From JBIOHP01 sp044449065 (GTDB lineage Bacteria > Bacteroidota > Ignavibacteria > UBA10030 > SZUA-254): 64,000 nt of DNA. The DNA lies in NCBI GenBank assembly GCA_044449065.1, contig JBIOHP010000009.1, positions 80,142-144,141 of the forward strand, given 5' to 3'. The notes under the pieces were generated by a model that worked only from the letters and a program-made list of their open reading frames with translations, was not told the DNA's origin and searched no databases. This document shows positions 35,178 to 44,270 of this stretch, piece by piece (position 1 is the stretch's first letter; each line of letters begins with the position of its first letter). The position numbers were made by a program, and so were the translations under genes.

Positions 35178-35909
35178 TCAGTTATCGTTCAGATAAATTC
35201 CATCGCCGGCAGAGAGCGTGCCGGTATTCATCACGGAAGCATACACGCCGGCGCAGTTTTGGTGTGAACGGGCGATTGTCTTGAAAACGCGCGGTTCCTT
35301 GACTGCCGTTTCGGGATCGAGGTTTACCATGACGCAGCGAATATCTTTTATTGTCACCCGCAGCGAGGGGGCGTTGGCGTGATTGCCGAGGAGAACCGTT
35401 TTGCCGATCCATGCGTCTTCGAGAACGGGTGAATCACCGGTTGGTTCAATTAGAAGGTTTGGGCGAAACCGCCGCGCGTCTAAAGTTCCGCTGCCGGATT
35501 CCCTTTCGAGTATCGCGATAGTGGTCGTGCTGATGAGTGAGAGGGGACCATCGTCGAAAATGCCATTCGCCAGACGGGTCAAGATAACCTCCGACCCGAA
35601 CGCCGCGGAGAGTTGCCGCCGCAGTGATCCATGCCCGACCTCTGTATCCGCGCCGTCCGGTGTGCGCACGCGGACAATTGGCGATGAAGGATCGCCGCTG
35701 TTGATATGGTACGCTTTGTAACGGATGAGATCGGGCATTTTGCTGGCGGTGAGCCACGGGAAGCCGCTCATAATCCCCGTGCGCATGAACGCGAAACGGC
35801 GGTCTCCTTCGATACCGTGCCAGCCGAGCTCAGCCGATGCAAGTTCTTCCCCCGCCATCGATTTGACTGGGTAACGGCAGATGGATTTGATGATACCGAC
35901 CTGGCGCAT
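35178..35909 (-). CDS. MOSC-domain protein (MOSC_N plus MOSC)
   Basis: A 243-residue protein. The N-terminal beta-barrel (MOSC_N) starts 'SICRYPVKSMAGEEL'. The C-terminal MOSC domain contains 'RRFRPNLLIEP', 'IRCVMVNLDPETA' and 'HQNCAGVYASV', including the conserved cysteine proposed to carry sulfur. Relatives are molybdenum-cofactor sulfurase C-terminal domains and the YcbX/mARC group. There is no FeS domain, so its electron partner is unclear. Confidence 0.88.
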   Translation of the reverse strand: MRQVGIIKSICRYPVKSMAGEELASAELGWHGIEGDRRFAFMRTGIMSGFPWLTASKMPDLIRYKAYHINSGDPSSPIVRVRTPDGADTEVGHGSLRRQLSAAFGSEVILTRLANGIFDDGPLSLISTTTIAILERESGSGTLDARRFRPNLLIEPTGDSPVLEDAWIGKTVLLGNHANAPSLRVTIKDIRCVMVNLDPETAVKEPRVFKTIARSHQNCAGVYASVMNTGTLSAGDGIYLNDN

Positions 35910-35947
35910 GGATTTATGGATGATGAGAGTTACGTTTACTTAAGTTT

Positions 35948-36088
35948 GAGGAATCGTCCAAAAAGTTAGAACGAGTCATCCTGAACTTGTTTCAGGATCT
36001 AAAAGTTAGTGATAAAAGATGCTGATCCCGACGCTTCGGGACAGCATGACTCAGTTAAGGGAGATAAATTCTTTTTGGACGACTCCTC
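35948..36088. repeat. Miniature inverted-repeat element, copy A
   Basis: A 141-bp element with 18-bp terminal inverted repeats (35948-35965 GAGGAATCGTCCAAAAAG; 36071-36088 its complement with one mismatch). Inside are two hairpins, TCATCCTGAAC..TTCAGGATC and GATGCTGATCCC..GGGACAGCATG. It has no coding capacity. Confidence 0.8.
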
Positions 36089-36198
36089 TGCAATCCTGAT
36101 TCGATTACAACCGGAACGTTACACAGATGCCATCGAACTCTTGAGCGGTTGTGTATGTTTAAACCGTTCAATCTCACGAATACTCTTTTATAACTTAG

Positions 36199-36651
36199 TT
36201 AACTCTTTGCCTTCCGGCCTTTCTTCATAGCTTTCATCGCTTTTTGTTCTTTGATGGATGTAACGGCGAGCGTGCCATCACCGGGTGTGCCTTTTACTAC
36301 GACGGAAATCTCCTTTGTTTTTGTAGTGCTTTCGATCAAGCTCTTTGCTTGTTTATCGCCTGCGTCGTCGAATTTATACCACTTGCCTTCTGAAAATAAT
36401 CCGTAACCGCTCTCGGCGCACATTTCTTTCAGCGCGCATTCCTTTGTATGGTTCGCCGCCTTCTGCATCACGTCGGGTTTATCCGCCATATCTTTGGCGC
36501 ACGATGCGTCAACGACATACCCTTTCATCGTTTTAACGGCTGCTTTTGAGGCAGCCATTTCTTTTTTCGGCTCCTCTTTTGTCTCCTGCGAAAATGCCGC
36601 GAAGCTGAAAACGAGGATCGCTATGAAACTTAATACAAATTTGTTGAACAT
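36199..36651 (-). CDS. Small secreted protein of unknown function
   Basis: A 150-residue protein with a signal peptide (MFNKFVLSFIAILVFSFAAF, cleavage near SQ-ET), a charged linker, and a domain with 'GYVVDASCAKDM' and 'HTKECALKEMCAESGYGLF'. The domain has three cysteines and ends in a lysine-rich tail ('KAMKKGRKAKS'). The Cys pattern and 'GYGLFSEGKWYKFD' recur in small secreted proteins of unknown function. AAGGAG precedes the start. It is monocistronic. Confidence 0.7.
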   Translation of the reverse strand: MFNKFVLSFIAILVFSFAAFSQETKEEPKKEMAASKAAVKTMKGYVVDASCAKDMADKPDVMQKAANHTKECALKEMCAESGYGLFSEGKWYKFDDAGDKQAKSLIESTTKTKEISVVVKGTPGDGTLAVTSIKEQKAMKAMKKGRKAKS

Positions 36652-37003
36652 GTGAACTCCTTAGATGTATTGAACATGTGTTAATGGTTTACTCGAAAAT
36701 CACGCCCCTCCAATATCATACTAAAACCTCTGATTAAGCTCTAAAGTTCCTTGATTGATACGGATTAATGTGAGCCAGGTACAACAATGCGCCAGCTTTG
36801 TTGATTGTTTGGGGTTGTCTCAAACGGGAGGATTGGTCATCCTGAGCTTGTTTCGGGATCCAAAAAATGGTGAAAACAGATGCTGAACCAAGTTCAGCAT
36901 GACTCAGCAGAGCGGCGCTCTGCTGTACAGGAAAAAACCAATCGTTCTTGCAACGAACCGGCTTTAGTTTGCATCTAATTTATAGAAAAACAACATTTAG
37001 GGC
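36652..37003. other. Repeat-filled intergenic region
   Basis: No gene. It contains the nested repeat at 36779-36928. The divergently placed promoters of the 36651 and 37004 genes must lie in the remainder, but none is clear. Confidence 0.5.
36779..36928. repeat. Hairpin-repeat arms flanking a decayed miniature element (copy D)
   Basis: The left arm 36779-36799 and right arm 36912-36928 resemble the two arms of the hairpin at 32181-32239. Between them, 36811-36908 is a degenerate copy of the 35948-type element, with hairpins at 36837-36860 and 36880-36903. Confidence 0.55.
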
Positions 37004-37534
37004 ATGAAAGAAGAAGAAATCTGGGTAAAAACGGCAAAAGAAGGGGATGAGCGGGCTTTTCATCAGCTCTATAATATTCATGTGGAGCCGCTCTATCGAT
37101 TCATGCACCGGTATTCGCAAGATACGTTCCAGGTGGAAGACTGGGTTCAACGCGCGTTCATTAAGGCATTTAAAAACATTTCCACCTATAATGCAACCGC
37201 GCGTTTTTCAACCTGGCTCTTTACCATAGCCCTGAACGAGATGAGGACAGATTTTCGCCGACCCAATCTTGTTGTACTCGATTCAGCCACGAGCGAGAAT
37301 GGAAATATCCAGCAAGCGGATGAGAACTTTATCTGGGACGATATTATGAAAACCTGGCTAGATGATCTCGATGAATCGAAGCGCACCGTTTTTATTCTCT
37401 ATGAGGTAGAAGGATATTCTCACGCAGAGATCGCATCGATGCTGAATATAGGAGAAAGCTCTTCACGGACGTTGCTGCACAGGGCAAAACATTATTTAAA
37501 ATCACGATGGCAGGCAGAGGAGAAATCAGCATGA
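37004..37534 (+). CDS. ECF-type RNA polymerase sigma factor
   Basis: A 176-residue sigma factor with region 2 ('YRFMHRYSQDTFQVEDWVQRAFIKAF', about 29-54) and 'ARFSTWLFTIALNEMRTDFRR'. Region 4 helix-turn-helix is 'VFILYEVEGYSHAEIASMLNIGESSSRTLLHRA' (about 128-160). It heads a three-gene set with 4-base overlaps (37531, 38037). The next gene encodes a membrane protein that could be its anti-sigma factor. Confidence 0.93.
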   Translation: MKEEEIWVKTAKEGDERAFHQLYNIHVEPLYRFMHRYSQDTFQVEDWVQRAFIKAFKNISTYNATARFSTWLFTIALNEMRTDFRRPNLVVLDSATSENGNIQQADENFIWDDIMKTWLDDLDESKRTVFILYEVEGYSHAEIASMLNIGESSSRTLLHRAKHYLKSRWQAEEKSA

Positions 37535-38040
37535 TTACACCGGAGAAATTTTACGATAAAACAGATTTGCCCGATCGGGCTCGGAAAATTCGCATGTGGC
37601 AGAATATCCGGCAAGAAATTCACAAACCGAAATTTTTATCCCTGTATGTTGCCGATACGCGAAGCTTCATCTGGGGCATGGCAGCCGCAGTGCTCATTTA
37701 TTTCGCTTCGGTAGGCGTCTATACCACGGTCAGGCAGAGCATACAAAATTCGCAGCCCCAGGTTGTCCGCCTCGACGCCGCGTACCAATCAGCGATTAAG
37801 GAATTTGAGAACGTTGTACCAATCGCCGGCGCCGGGGGCAGCGCCAACCCCGGGGAAGTGAATTATATTACTCTCCGGAAAGATCAATTATCGAAAATCG
37901 ACGGTGCCATTACGGGATTGAAATCGGAAAGCATGGGCGCCGATCTATCGACCCTGAAACAACAAAAGCTGCGCGAATTATATACAATGAAATTGAAAGT
38001 TTTACAGGAAATGATTGAAAACGGAGAGGTAGAATTATGA
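37531..38040 (+). CDS. Single-pass membrane protein, possible anti-sigma factor
   Basis: The ATG at 37531 overlaps the sigma-factor stop (ATGA) and follows GAGGAG, so it is preferred over 37507. The 169-residue protein has a basic cytoplasmic N-terminus (about 1-45), one membrane helix (about 46-66) and a helical periplasmic tail. This topology and position fit an ECF anti-sigma factor. No zinc-binding HxxxCxxC motif is present, so the role is inferred from context. Confidence 0.6.
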   Translation: MITPEKFYDKTDLPDRARKIRMWQNIRQEIHKPKFLSLYVADTRSFIWGMAAAVLIYFASVGVYTTVRQSIQNSQPQVVRLDAAYQSAIKEFENVVPIAGAGGSANPGEVNYITLRKDQLSKIDGAITGLKSESMGADLSTLKQQKLRELYTMKLKVLQEMIENGEVEL

Positions 38041-39428
38041 AAATATTTATATTTGTTCTTTCAAGCGCGTTGTTCTTCAGTGCTGGATTAGCGGAGAAAA
38101 ATAAAACGCTTGAGCTGCGTACCGCAACAACCGCGTCTCAAAAAATCGAAATCAGCGGGTTATCCGGTTCAAATATTAAATTCAATTCCTGGACGAATAA
38201 TGAAGTGTACATCAAACTTTATGTTTCCATCTCCTCGTCCGATGATGATTATGAAGTGCATTATATCAATAATGTGAAGATTTCTCAGAAACAGATCGAT
38301 GGAGTATTGCGTTTGGAGCTTGAAGAGGTGAAATCTTCGGAGGGATGGGGTTCTTCTTTCTGGAATATTTTTAAACGATTTTATGTCCGGAAAGACATCT
38401 CGGGAGATATTTATGTTCCCCAATCAAATGCGCTCAGCACCGATATGCGGTATGGTTCGCTTACGCTCGATAATATGAAAGGCGACATCGAGCTTCTCGG
38501 GACAAGCAACACTCTCAAGCTCACAAATTGCACTTCCATCAAAGAGATTGATAATAATTATGGGAAAACGTGGATCACGAATTCCGGAGGCGCGTTGAGA
38601 TTAACGGGAACAAGCTCGACGGTGAATGTGAGGGATTTTACGGGCTCGCTCAACATCGACGCCGATTATTCAACCGTCACGGTTGAACAGGTCAGCAAAT
38701 CGGTTACCGTTTCCGATAAAAGCGGCAAAATTTTTATCGATAAAATTCACGGCGACGCGACCCTTGACGCCGATTATTCATCTATCACTATCAATAACGT
38801 CGACGGCTTCGCAGATATCCGTTCGACAAGCGGTTCAATTGCTGCGCGGCAGGTGACCGGTATTCAAGTACGAGCGAATTATACAAACGTGGATATCGCA
38901 AATGTTCCGGGCATTTCCGGAAAACCCGTGTTGGTAAGAGGCCAATCGGGAAGGTTAACCATGACTGATGTTGTGAGCGATGTGCAAATTGAAAATCCAT
39001 ATTCTCCGATCACCCTCACGCGGATTAAAGGAAATATTGATATGATGACAACAAGTTCAACCGTTTCCGCGGATGATATCACCGGGGACTGGCATTGCCG
39101 CAGCCAGTACTCAACGATCGATGTTCGCGGGCTTACCGCGAAGAAAATTGAGATTACGAACAGCAGCAATTCTATCCGGCTCGGGTTGAATAGTGTTCCA
39201 GCATCAATCGACATTAAAAATCAATACGGCTCCGTCACCGTGAATATGCCGGCTGGATTTTCCGGCAATGTCGATATGAATGCCGAGTATGGCAATATCA
39301 CTACCACTCTGCGGGTAAAAGTGAAAACGATGAGTTCCTCTGCCTACGCCGTTGGAAAAGTTGGCTCCGGAAACGGGATCATCAATATCGAAACGAAATC
39401 AGGAAATATCTCGATAGAAGAGCAGTAA
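38037..39428 (+). CDS. DUF4097-like exported beta-helical protein
   Basis: A 463-residue protein with a signal peptide (MKIFIFVLSSALFFSAGLAE) and a continuous series of about 20-residue beta-strand repeats: 'MRYGSLTLDNMKGDIELLG', 'IDADYSTVTVEQVSKSV', 'LDADYSSITINNVDG' and so on. This is the pattern of DUF4097/putative-adhesin proteins that form a right-handed beta-helix. It overlaps the upstream gene by 4 bases. In many genomes DUF4097 genes are coupled to ECF sigma/anti-sigma pairs, as here. Function is unknown. Confidence 0.8.
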   Translation: MKIFIFVLSSALFFSAGLAEKNKTLELRTATTASQKIEISGLSGSNIKFNSWTNNEVYIKLYVSISSSDDDYEVHYINNVKISQKQIDGVLRLELEEVKSSEGWGSSFWNIFKRFYVRKDISGDIYVPQSNALSTDMRYGSLTLDNMKGDIELLGTSNTLKLTNCTSIKEIDNNYGKTWITNSGGALRLTGTSSTVNVRDFTGSLNIDADYSTVTVEQVSKSVTVSDKSGKIFIDKIHGDATLDADYSSITINNVDGFADIRSTSGSIAARQVTGIQVRANYTNVDIANVPGISGKPVLVRGQSGRLTMTDVVSDVQIENPYSPITLTRIKGNIDMMTTSSTVSADDITGDWHCRSQYSTIDVRGLTAKKIEITNSSNSIRLGLNSVPASIDIKNQYGSVTVNMPAGFSGNVDMNAEYGNITTTLRVKVKTMSSSAYAVGKVGSGNGIINIETKSGNISIEEQ

Positions 39429-39450
39429 TATTATTCTCTAACCTTCGATT

Positions 39451-39586
39451 AAAGGATTGCCTAAAAAAACTAGTCATCCTGAACTTGTTTCAGGATCTAT
39501 AATTTAGTGAAAATAGATGCTGATCCCGACGCTTCGGGACAGCATGACTCAGTAAAGGAAAATAGTTACTTTTTAGACAATCCTTT
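39451..39586. repeat. Miniature inverted-repeat element, copy B
   Basis: A 136-bp element with terminal inverted repeats AAGGATTGCCTAAAAA (left) and its near-complement at the right end. The internal hairpins match copy A closely (TCATCCTGAAC..TTCAGGATC, GATGCTGATCCC..GGGACAGCATG). It lies between the DUF4097 gene and the following gene. Confidence 0.8.
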
Positions 39587-39720
39587 TTAAATTTGAAGCC
39601 TGTCTCAATTGTACTCCTGATGTTTTTGATTTCCCCTTTCCAATATATATATTGCTGATTGCTTTAAGAAGCGATGCTTCTTAACTATTTCCTCAACATC
39701 TTTCTGTAGAACACGGCATA

Positions 39721-41772
39721 ATGGTACCTGAGAAAAAGAACCGAAATATTCTTGTATTTTCAATCGTTTTTTCCGTTCTCGTAGTGGCATCTAAAGTGAT
39801 TGCAGGAATTTGGGAATCTCCGCTTGCCTGGGGAATAAATTTCGGGTCCTATCTGCCATCCCCCTATTTCATTATATACGGCTTCGGCTCACTGCTTATC
39901 ATAGCGGCTATAAAAATTATTACTATCGATGGATTTATTTTACGGGGCGTCGACTGGATGGAGAAAAAACCTTACTTGCTTGTCGGTATTTTCATCGCAG
40001 TATTCATCGGTCTCGCATTCATCTTCCGCGTTCAAGCGCCGTTATTAGGGGATAGTTTTGTGTTGATGAATAATTATTCCAATACGTTCAAAGAGGGACA
40101 TGATCTCTATATAGTGCGTGAACCCCTGGCGATAATTTATTTTTATCTCATCATGGGGGCGATGGGAACGTATGCCTACCCCGCATTAACCTGGGCATTT
40201 TTTTATGGCGAGTTGTTTCTTGGAACCATCTTTATCTTGTTGGTCTATGGCATTGTGAAGGAGATTGCTCTTCAGCCAAAAGAACGATTTCTCCTCTCTC
40301 TCTTTTTGCTCCTGCTGCCATCAACCGAACTTTTCTTCGGTTATGTGGAAGTCTATTCCGTAGTTTTATTTTCTTTGAGTGTATTCATCTACGCCGCGTT
40401 GCGATACATGAACGGGAAACTTCCATTTATGCCGGTTGTACTATCTTACTATTTACTCGTTTGCACCCACATGGTCGCAATAATCATCTTTCCGGCGATT
40501 ATTTACCTTGGCTGGTTGGAGTATCAAAAGAGGGGGTGGAAATACATTTTCATCGGAACAGGAGTCGGTATTGCAGGATTAGCGGCGCTAATATTCGGAG
40601 CGAACGAAACATTCCGTCGTATTCTTCCCGAGAGTGATCAGCCACACTATCTGTCTTTGTTCCCCATCAATGATGATTATCATGCTTATACGTTGCTTTC
40701 TCCGTATCATTTTTCGGAGATAGGGAATTTGCTTTTGCTGGTTTGTCCGTTCGCAATCTTTTTTACGGTTGTCGGGTTGTTCGGCAAGAAAAATATTCTG
40801 ATAGACACTCCGCAAAAGAAATTCTTTCTTTTATCGGCGGTGGGAGTGTTGGCATTTATCTTTATTGCAAAATTCGAGCTTGCAATGTCGAAGGATTGGG
40901 ATGTCTCGACGCCCTGGTTGTTCCTGTTCCAGTGCTACGGCGCGATAGTATTTTTACAATCGGAGTATGGGGATAAGATGAAAGCGTTTGTTCTGATCCT
41001 TCTGGTTTCAATATTCCATAGCTTTCTCTGGTTCACGCTGAATTCGTCAGTTGAACCGAATATCAATCGCGTAGCGTCGCTGCGTGATGGTCGGGTGTTT
41101 TCCCGCGAGGCGAATTTTCTCACAACCTTGCACCTCGCAAGATATAAATATTTAAACGGGGATTTTCCGGGTTCAATGGCATACTGGGAACAATTTGTCG
41201 GGAAATTTCCTAATTATGTTAAAGGGTATACGCAATTAATCTCAGGGTATAATGAAAAAATGCCGGATTCTCCCGAGAAAGTAGAACAGGCGATTCAAAA
41301 ACTGCTCGAGCTGGATCCCGGCAACGAAACGGTGAAAAAATCGTATCTTTCAATCTGTATGTTTGAAGCAAACAAAGCCCTACGGGAAAAACAACCGGAG
41401 AGGGCTGAACAGTATTACCGGAAAGTTCTTGGTCTTGATTCACTCAATCTTAACGCGTATAATAATCTTGGGGATATTTACGCTGCATCCGGTGATCTGG
41501 AAAAGGCATTGGATTATTATGAAAAAACAATTTTGATAAATCCGAAATTTGTATATGGATACGCCAATCTTGGAAAAATTTATTTGCATTTGGGCGATTA
41601 TTATAAAGCTGCAAGTTATTTAAATCAAACAATTTTGTTGGACTCGACCTCTACCGATGCGTATCAAAATCTCGCAAGCGTTTATACGCACATCGGAAAG
41701 AGCGCGAAAGCTCATGAAATGTTAAAAATCGGAAAGGATATGGCGGCGCGGAGCAAGAGAGGAGAGCGCTGA
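39721..41772 (+). CDS. Polytopic membrane protein with C-terminal TPR repeats (GT-C-like, first of pair)
   Basis: A 683-residue protein with about 10-11 membrane helices in residues 1-440. 'APLLGDSFVLMNNY' places an acidic residue (Asp111) after a helix, as in GT-C glycosyltransferases. 'ERFLLSLFLLLLPSTELFFGYVEVYSVVLF' is a conserved core, and 'ELAMSKDWDVSTPW' is a periplasmic loop. Residues about 455-680 contain TPRs ('AEQYYRKVLGLDSLNLNAYNNLGDIYA', 'ALDYYEKTILINPKFVYGYANLGKIY'). Transferase activity is inferred only from topology. It is a close paralogue of the next gene. Confidence 0.7.
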   Translation: MVPEKKNRNILVFSIVFSVLVVASKVIAGIWESPLAWGINFGSYLPSPYFIIYGFGSLLIIAAIKIITIDGFILRGVDWMEKKPYLLVGIFIAVFIGLAFIFRVQAPLLGDSFVLMNNYSNTFKEGHDLYIVREPLAIIYFYLIMGAMGTYAYPALTWAFFYGELFLGTIFILLVYGIVKEIALQPKERFLLSLFLLLLPSTELFFGYVEVYSVVLFSLSVFIYAALRYMNGKLPFMPVVLSYYLLVCTHMVAIIIFPAIIYLGWLEYQKRGWKYIFIGTGVGIAGLAALIFGANETFRRILPESDQPHYLSLFPINDDYHAYTLLSPYHFSEIGNLLLLVCPFAIFFTVVGLFGKKNILIDTPQKKFFLLSAVGVLAFIFIAKFELAMSKDWDVSTPWLFLFQCYGAIVFLQSEYGDKMKAFVLILLVSIFHSFLWFTLNSSVEPNINRVASLRDGRVFSREANFLTTLHLARYKYLNGDFPGSMAYWEQFVGKFPNYVKGYTQLISGYNEKMPDSPEKVEQAIQKLLELDPGNETVKKSYLSICMFEANKALREKQPERAEQYYRKVLGLDSLNLNAYNNLGDIYAASGDLEKALDYYEKTILINPKFVYGYANLGKIYLHLGDYYKAASYLNQTILLDSTSTDAYQNLASVYTHIGKSAKAHEMLKIGKDMAARSKRGER

Positions 41773-41775
41773 TAC

Positions 41776-43842
41776 GTGAAAAAAGATAATTTAAAAAGTG
41801 TAACTCCCTCAAAAAATATCCTATGGGGCGCCGTTCTATTTTCCATTCTCTTAGTCGGGTCCAAAGTAATCGCCGGGATATGGGTGTCGCCCCTCGCGTG
41901 GGGAATCGATTTCGGTTCGTATCTGCCTTCTTATTTCCTTATCGCTTATTGTCTGTTCTCGATCATCGTGATATCTCTCATAAAATATGTGGATTTCGAG
42001 AAATTATTATCAGCGGCTTCCACTTGGATGGAGAAGAAGCCGCGCCAGTTCATAGGGTCTTCCATTCTATTATTTATTGCCGTTGCCTTTGTATTTCGTA
42101 TACAAACTCCGCTGTTAGGCGATAGCTTTGTGCTGGTTAATAATTATACGAATACATTTAAAGGAGGACACCAGCTCTATATAGTGCGCGAACCCCTTGC
42201 GATAATTTATTATTATGTTATCATGGGAGCGTTGGGAACCTATACCTACCCGGCGCTCACGTGGGCATTTTTCTCCGGGGAGATGCTTCTAGGGAGTCTC
42301 TTTATCATGCTGGTTTACGGAATCGTCAAGGAGATAGCTCTTCAACCAAAAGAACGTTTTCTTCTCTATCTTTTTTTGCTCCTGTTGCCTTCCACAGAAC
42401 TCTTCTTCGGTTATGTGGAAGTCTATGCCGTTGTATTATTTTCTTTGAGTCTTTTGATTTATGCCGCGCTGCGGTTCCTGAACGGGAAACTCCACTTTCT
42501 TCTCCTTGTCGCATCATACTATTTACTGGTATGTGTCCACATGGTTGCCATTATCATGTTTCCGGCAATCGTTTACCTGGGATGGTTGGAGTTTCAAAAA
42601 AATGGATGGAAAAACATCATCATCGGAGCAGGAATTGGTTTTGCGGGATTGCTGCTGCTAATATTCGGAGCGACCGAAACATTCCGGCGGGTGCTTCCCG
42701 AGAATGATCAGCCCCATTATTTGTCGCTGTTTCCGATTCATGATGATTATAACGCCTATACGTTGTTTTCTCCCTATCATTTTTCGGAGATAGGGAATTT
42801 ACTCCTGCTGGTTTGTCCTTTTGCAATCTTTTTTACGGTTATTGCGCTCTTCGGGAAGAAGAAGAATCTGATAAATTCGGCGCAGAAGAAATTCTTTCTT
42901 CTATCGGCAGCGGGAGTGTTGGCATTTATCCTTATTGCAAAATTCGAGCTTGCGATGTCGAAGGATTGGGACGTCTCCACGCCCTGGTTGTTCCTCCTCC
43001 AATGCTACGGCGCGATAGTATTTTTACAATTGGAGTATGGGGATAAAATAAAAGCGTTTGTACTAATCCTCCTCGTATCCGTTTGCCACAGTCTGCTCTG
43101 GTATACTTTGAATTCAACCGTTGAGCCGAACATCAATCGCGTATCATCCCTTCGGGACAATCGAGTCTTTTCCAGGGAAGCTAATTTCCTCGCAACAATG
43201 CATCTTGCCCGGTATAATTATCTGAACGGAAACCGCAAGGCGACCACCGAATTGTGGGAGCAGTTCACAAAAGAATTTCCCGATTATTCTAAGGGTTATT
43301 ATCACCTGATCACCGTGTATGCAGATAACAAGACCGAAGATCCTGCGAAGGTCGAACGGGCGCTTCAACAATGGGTAAAGATCGATCCCGCGAACAAAAC
43401 GGCGCGGGACACGTATATCTCCCTCTGTTTTGGTAAAATCGATCAAACCCTTTCGCTTAAAGATACAGCGGGAGCAGAGAAATATTATAAAAAGATCCTT
43501 GAACTCGATTCAACGAACACGAAAGCTTACAACAACATGGCAAATCTTTACGGTTCAGCGGGGCGTCTCAGAGAAGCGATTCCACTCTATGAGACGGCGA
43601 TTAAAATTGATAGCAACTATCTCAACGCGTATAATAACCTGGCGAAAACATATGTAAGAGCGGGGGATTACCGGCTCGCGATTTCTCTTCTTCAAAAAAT
43701 TGTTTCAAAAGATTCTACCTACATCGAAGGATACAAAATTATGGCAAATTTGTACTATATGGTGGGTGATCGTGATAAATCTTTGGAGATGAGAAGACGT
43801 GGTTCTGCTATGGAACAACGAAATACCATTCAAAAACAATAA
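41776..43842 (+). CDS. Polytopic membrane protein with C-terminal TPR repeats (GT-C-like, second of pair)
   Basis: This 688-residue protein starts at GTG 41776, three bases after the upstream stop, with GGAGAG as ribosome site. The architecture is identical to its neighbour: acidic residue Asp116 in 'TPLLGDSFVLVNNY', the 'LLLLPSTELFFGYVEVYAVVLF' core and the 'ELAMSKDWDVSTPW' loop. Its TPRs read 'AEKYYKKILELDSTNTKAYNNMANLY'. The membrane halves are far more similar to each other than the TPR halves, suggesting conserved catalysis with diverging partners or acceptors. Confidence 0.7.
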   Translation: MKKDNLKSVTPSKNILWGAVLFSILLVGSKVIAGIWVSPLAWGIDFGSYLPSYFLIAYCLFSIIVISLIKYVDFEKLLSAASTWMEKKPRQFIGSSILLFIAVAFVFRIQTPLLGDSFVLVNNYTNTFKGGHQLYIVREPLAIIYYYVIMGALGTYTYPALTWAFFSGEMLLGSLFIMLVYGIVKEIALQPKERFLLYLFLLLLPSTELFFGYVEVYAVVLFSLSLLIYAALRFLNGKLHFLLLVASYYLLVCVHMVAIIMFPAIVYLGWLEFQKNGWKNIIIGAGIGFAGLLLLIFGATETFRRVLPENDQPHYLSLFPIHDDYNAYTLFSPYHFSEIGNLLLLVCPFAIFFTVIALFGKKKNLINSAQKKFFLLSAAGVLAFILIAKFELAMSKDWDVSTPWLFLLQCYGAIVFLQLEYGDKIKAFVLILLVSVCHSLLWYTLNSTVEPNINRVSSLRDNRVFSREANFLATMHLARYNYLNGNRKATTELWEQFTKEFPDYSKGYYHLITVYADNKTEDPAKVERALQQWVKIDPANKTARDTYISLCFGKIDQTLSLKDTAGAEKYYKKILELDSTNTKAYNNMANLYGSAGRLREAIPLYETAIKIDSNYLNAYNNLAKTYVRAGDYRLAISLLQKIVSKDSTYIEGYKIMANLYYMVGDRDKSLEMRRRGSAMEQRNTIQKQ

Positions 43843-44270
43843 AGATAATTTTAACCCGGGAGATAGACCGACCGGTATCCTTTGATTAATAATTATGTCA
43901 AAACAATTGTGCCATTCTCATTAGGTTATAAAAATAAAGGCGGCATACCCCAAGTTAATCCTGATATTCATCATCTGAACCAGGGAGTTGTTATTATCTT
44001 TCAACCGTGAGAATTTACCTTCCAGAAATGATAATTATAATGTTCTACCCCTCAAAATTTCACTTATAATAGACCTTCCCTTTTGGCATAGCTTGTGGGT
44101 AATAAATAGCATTATAATAAAGGTTTACCCGGTATCATCTCAACTGTTTTTCCGGAAATCTGACGGTCGTTGAGTAGCTGATCGAGCAGCGGGAGCTTGC
44201 TGGACTCAGATGATATGGAGCCGGCAACAAATCAGAAAAATTCTAAACATCCATTTAAAGGAGATTATCC
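43843..44270. other. Long leader of the transketolase gene
   Basis: No gene. Positions 44133-44215 can fold into a multi-stem structure (listed separately). The rest is AT-rich and unassigned. AAAGGAG at about 44260 is the ribosome site for the next gene. Confidence 0.45.
44133..44215 (+). promoter_or_regulatory. Possible structured 5' leader of transketolase
   Basis: A closing stem TATCATCT (44133-44140) pairs with AGATGATA (44208-44215). Inside it are CAAC/GTTG (44141-44144 with 44169-44172) and a small AGCA/TGCT hairpin (about 44186-44200), which together would form a three-way junction. It lies 55 bases before the start codon. A regulatory role is conjecture. Confidence 0.35.
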
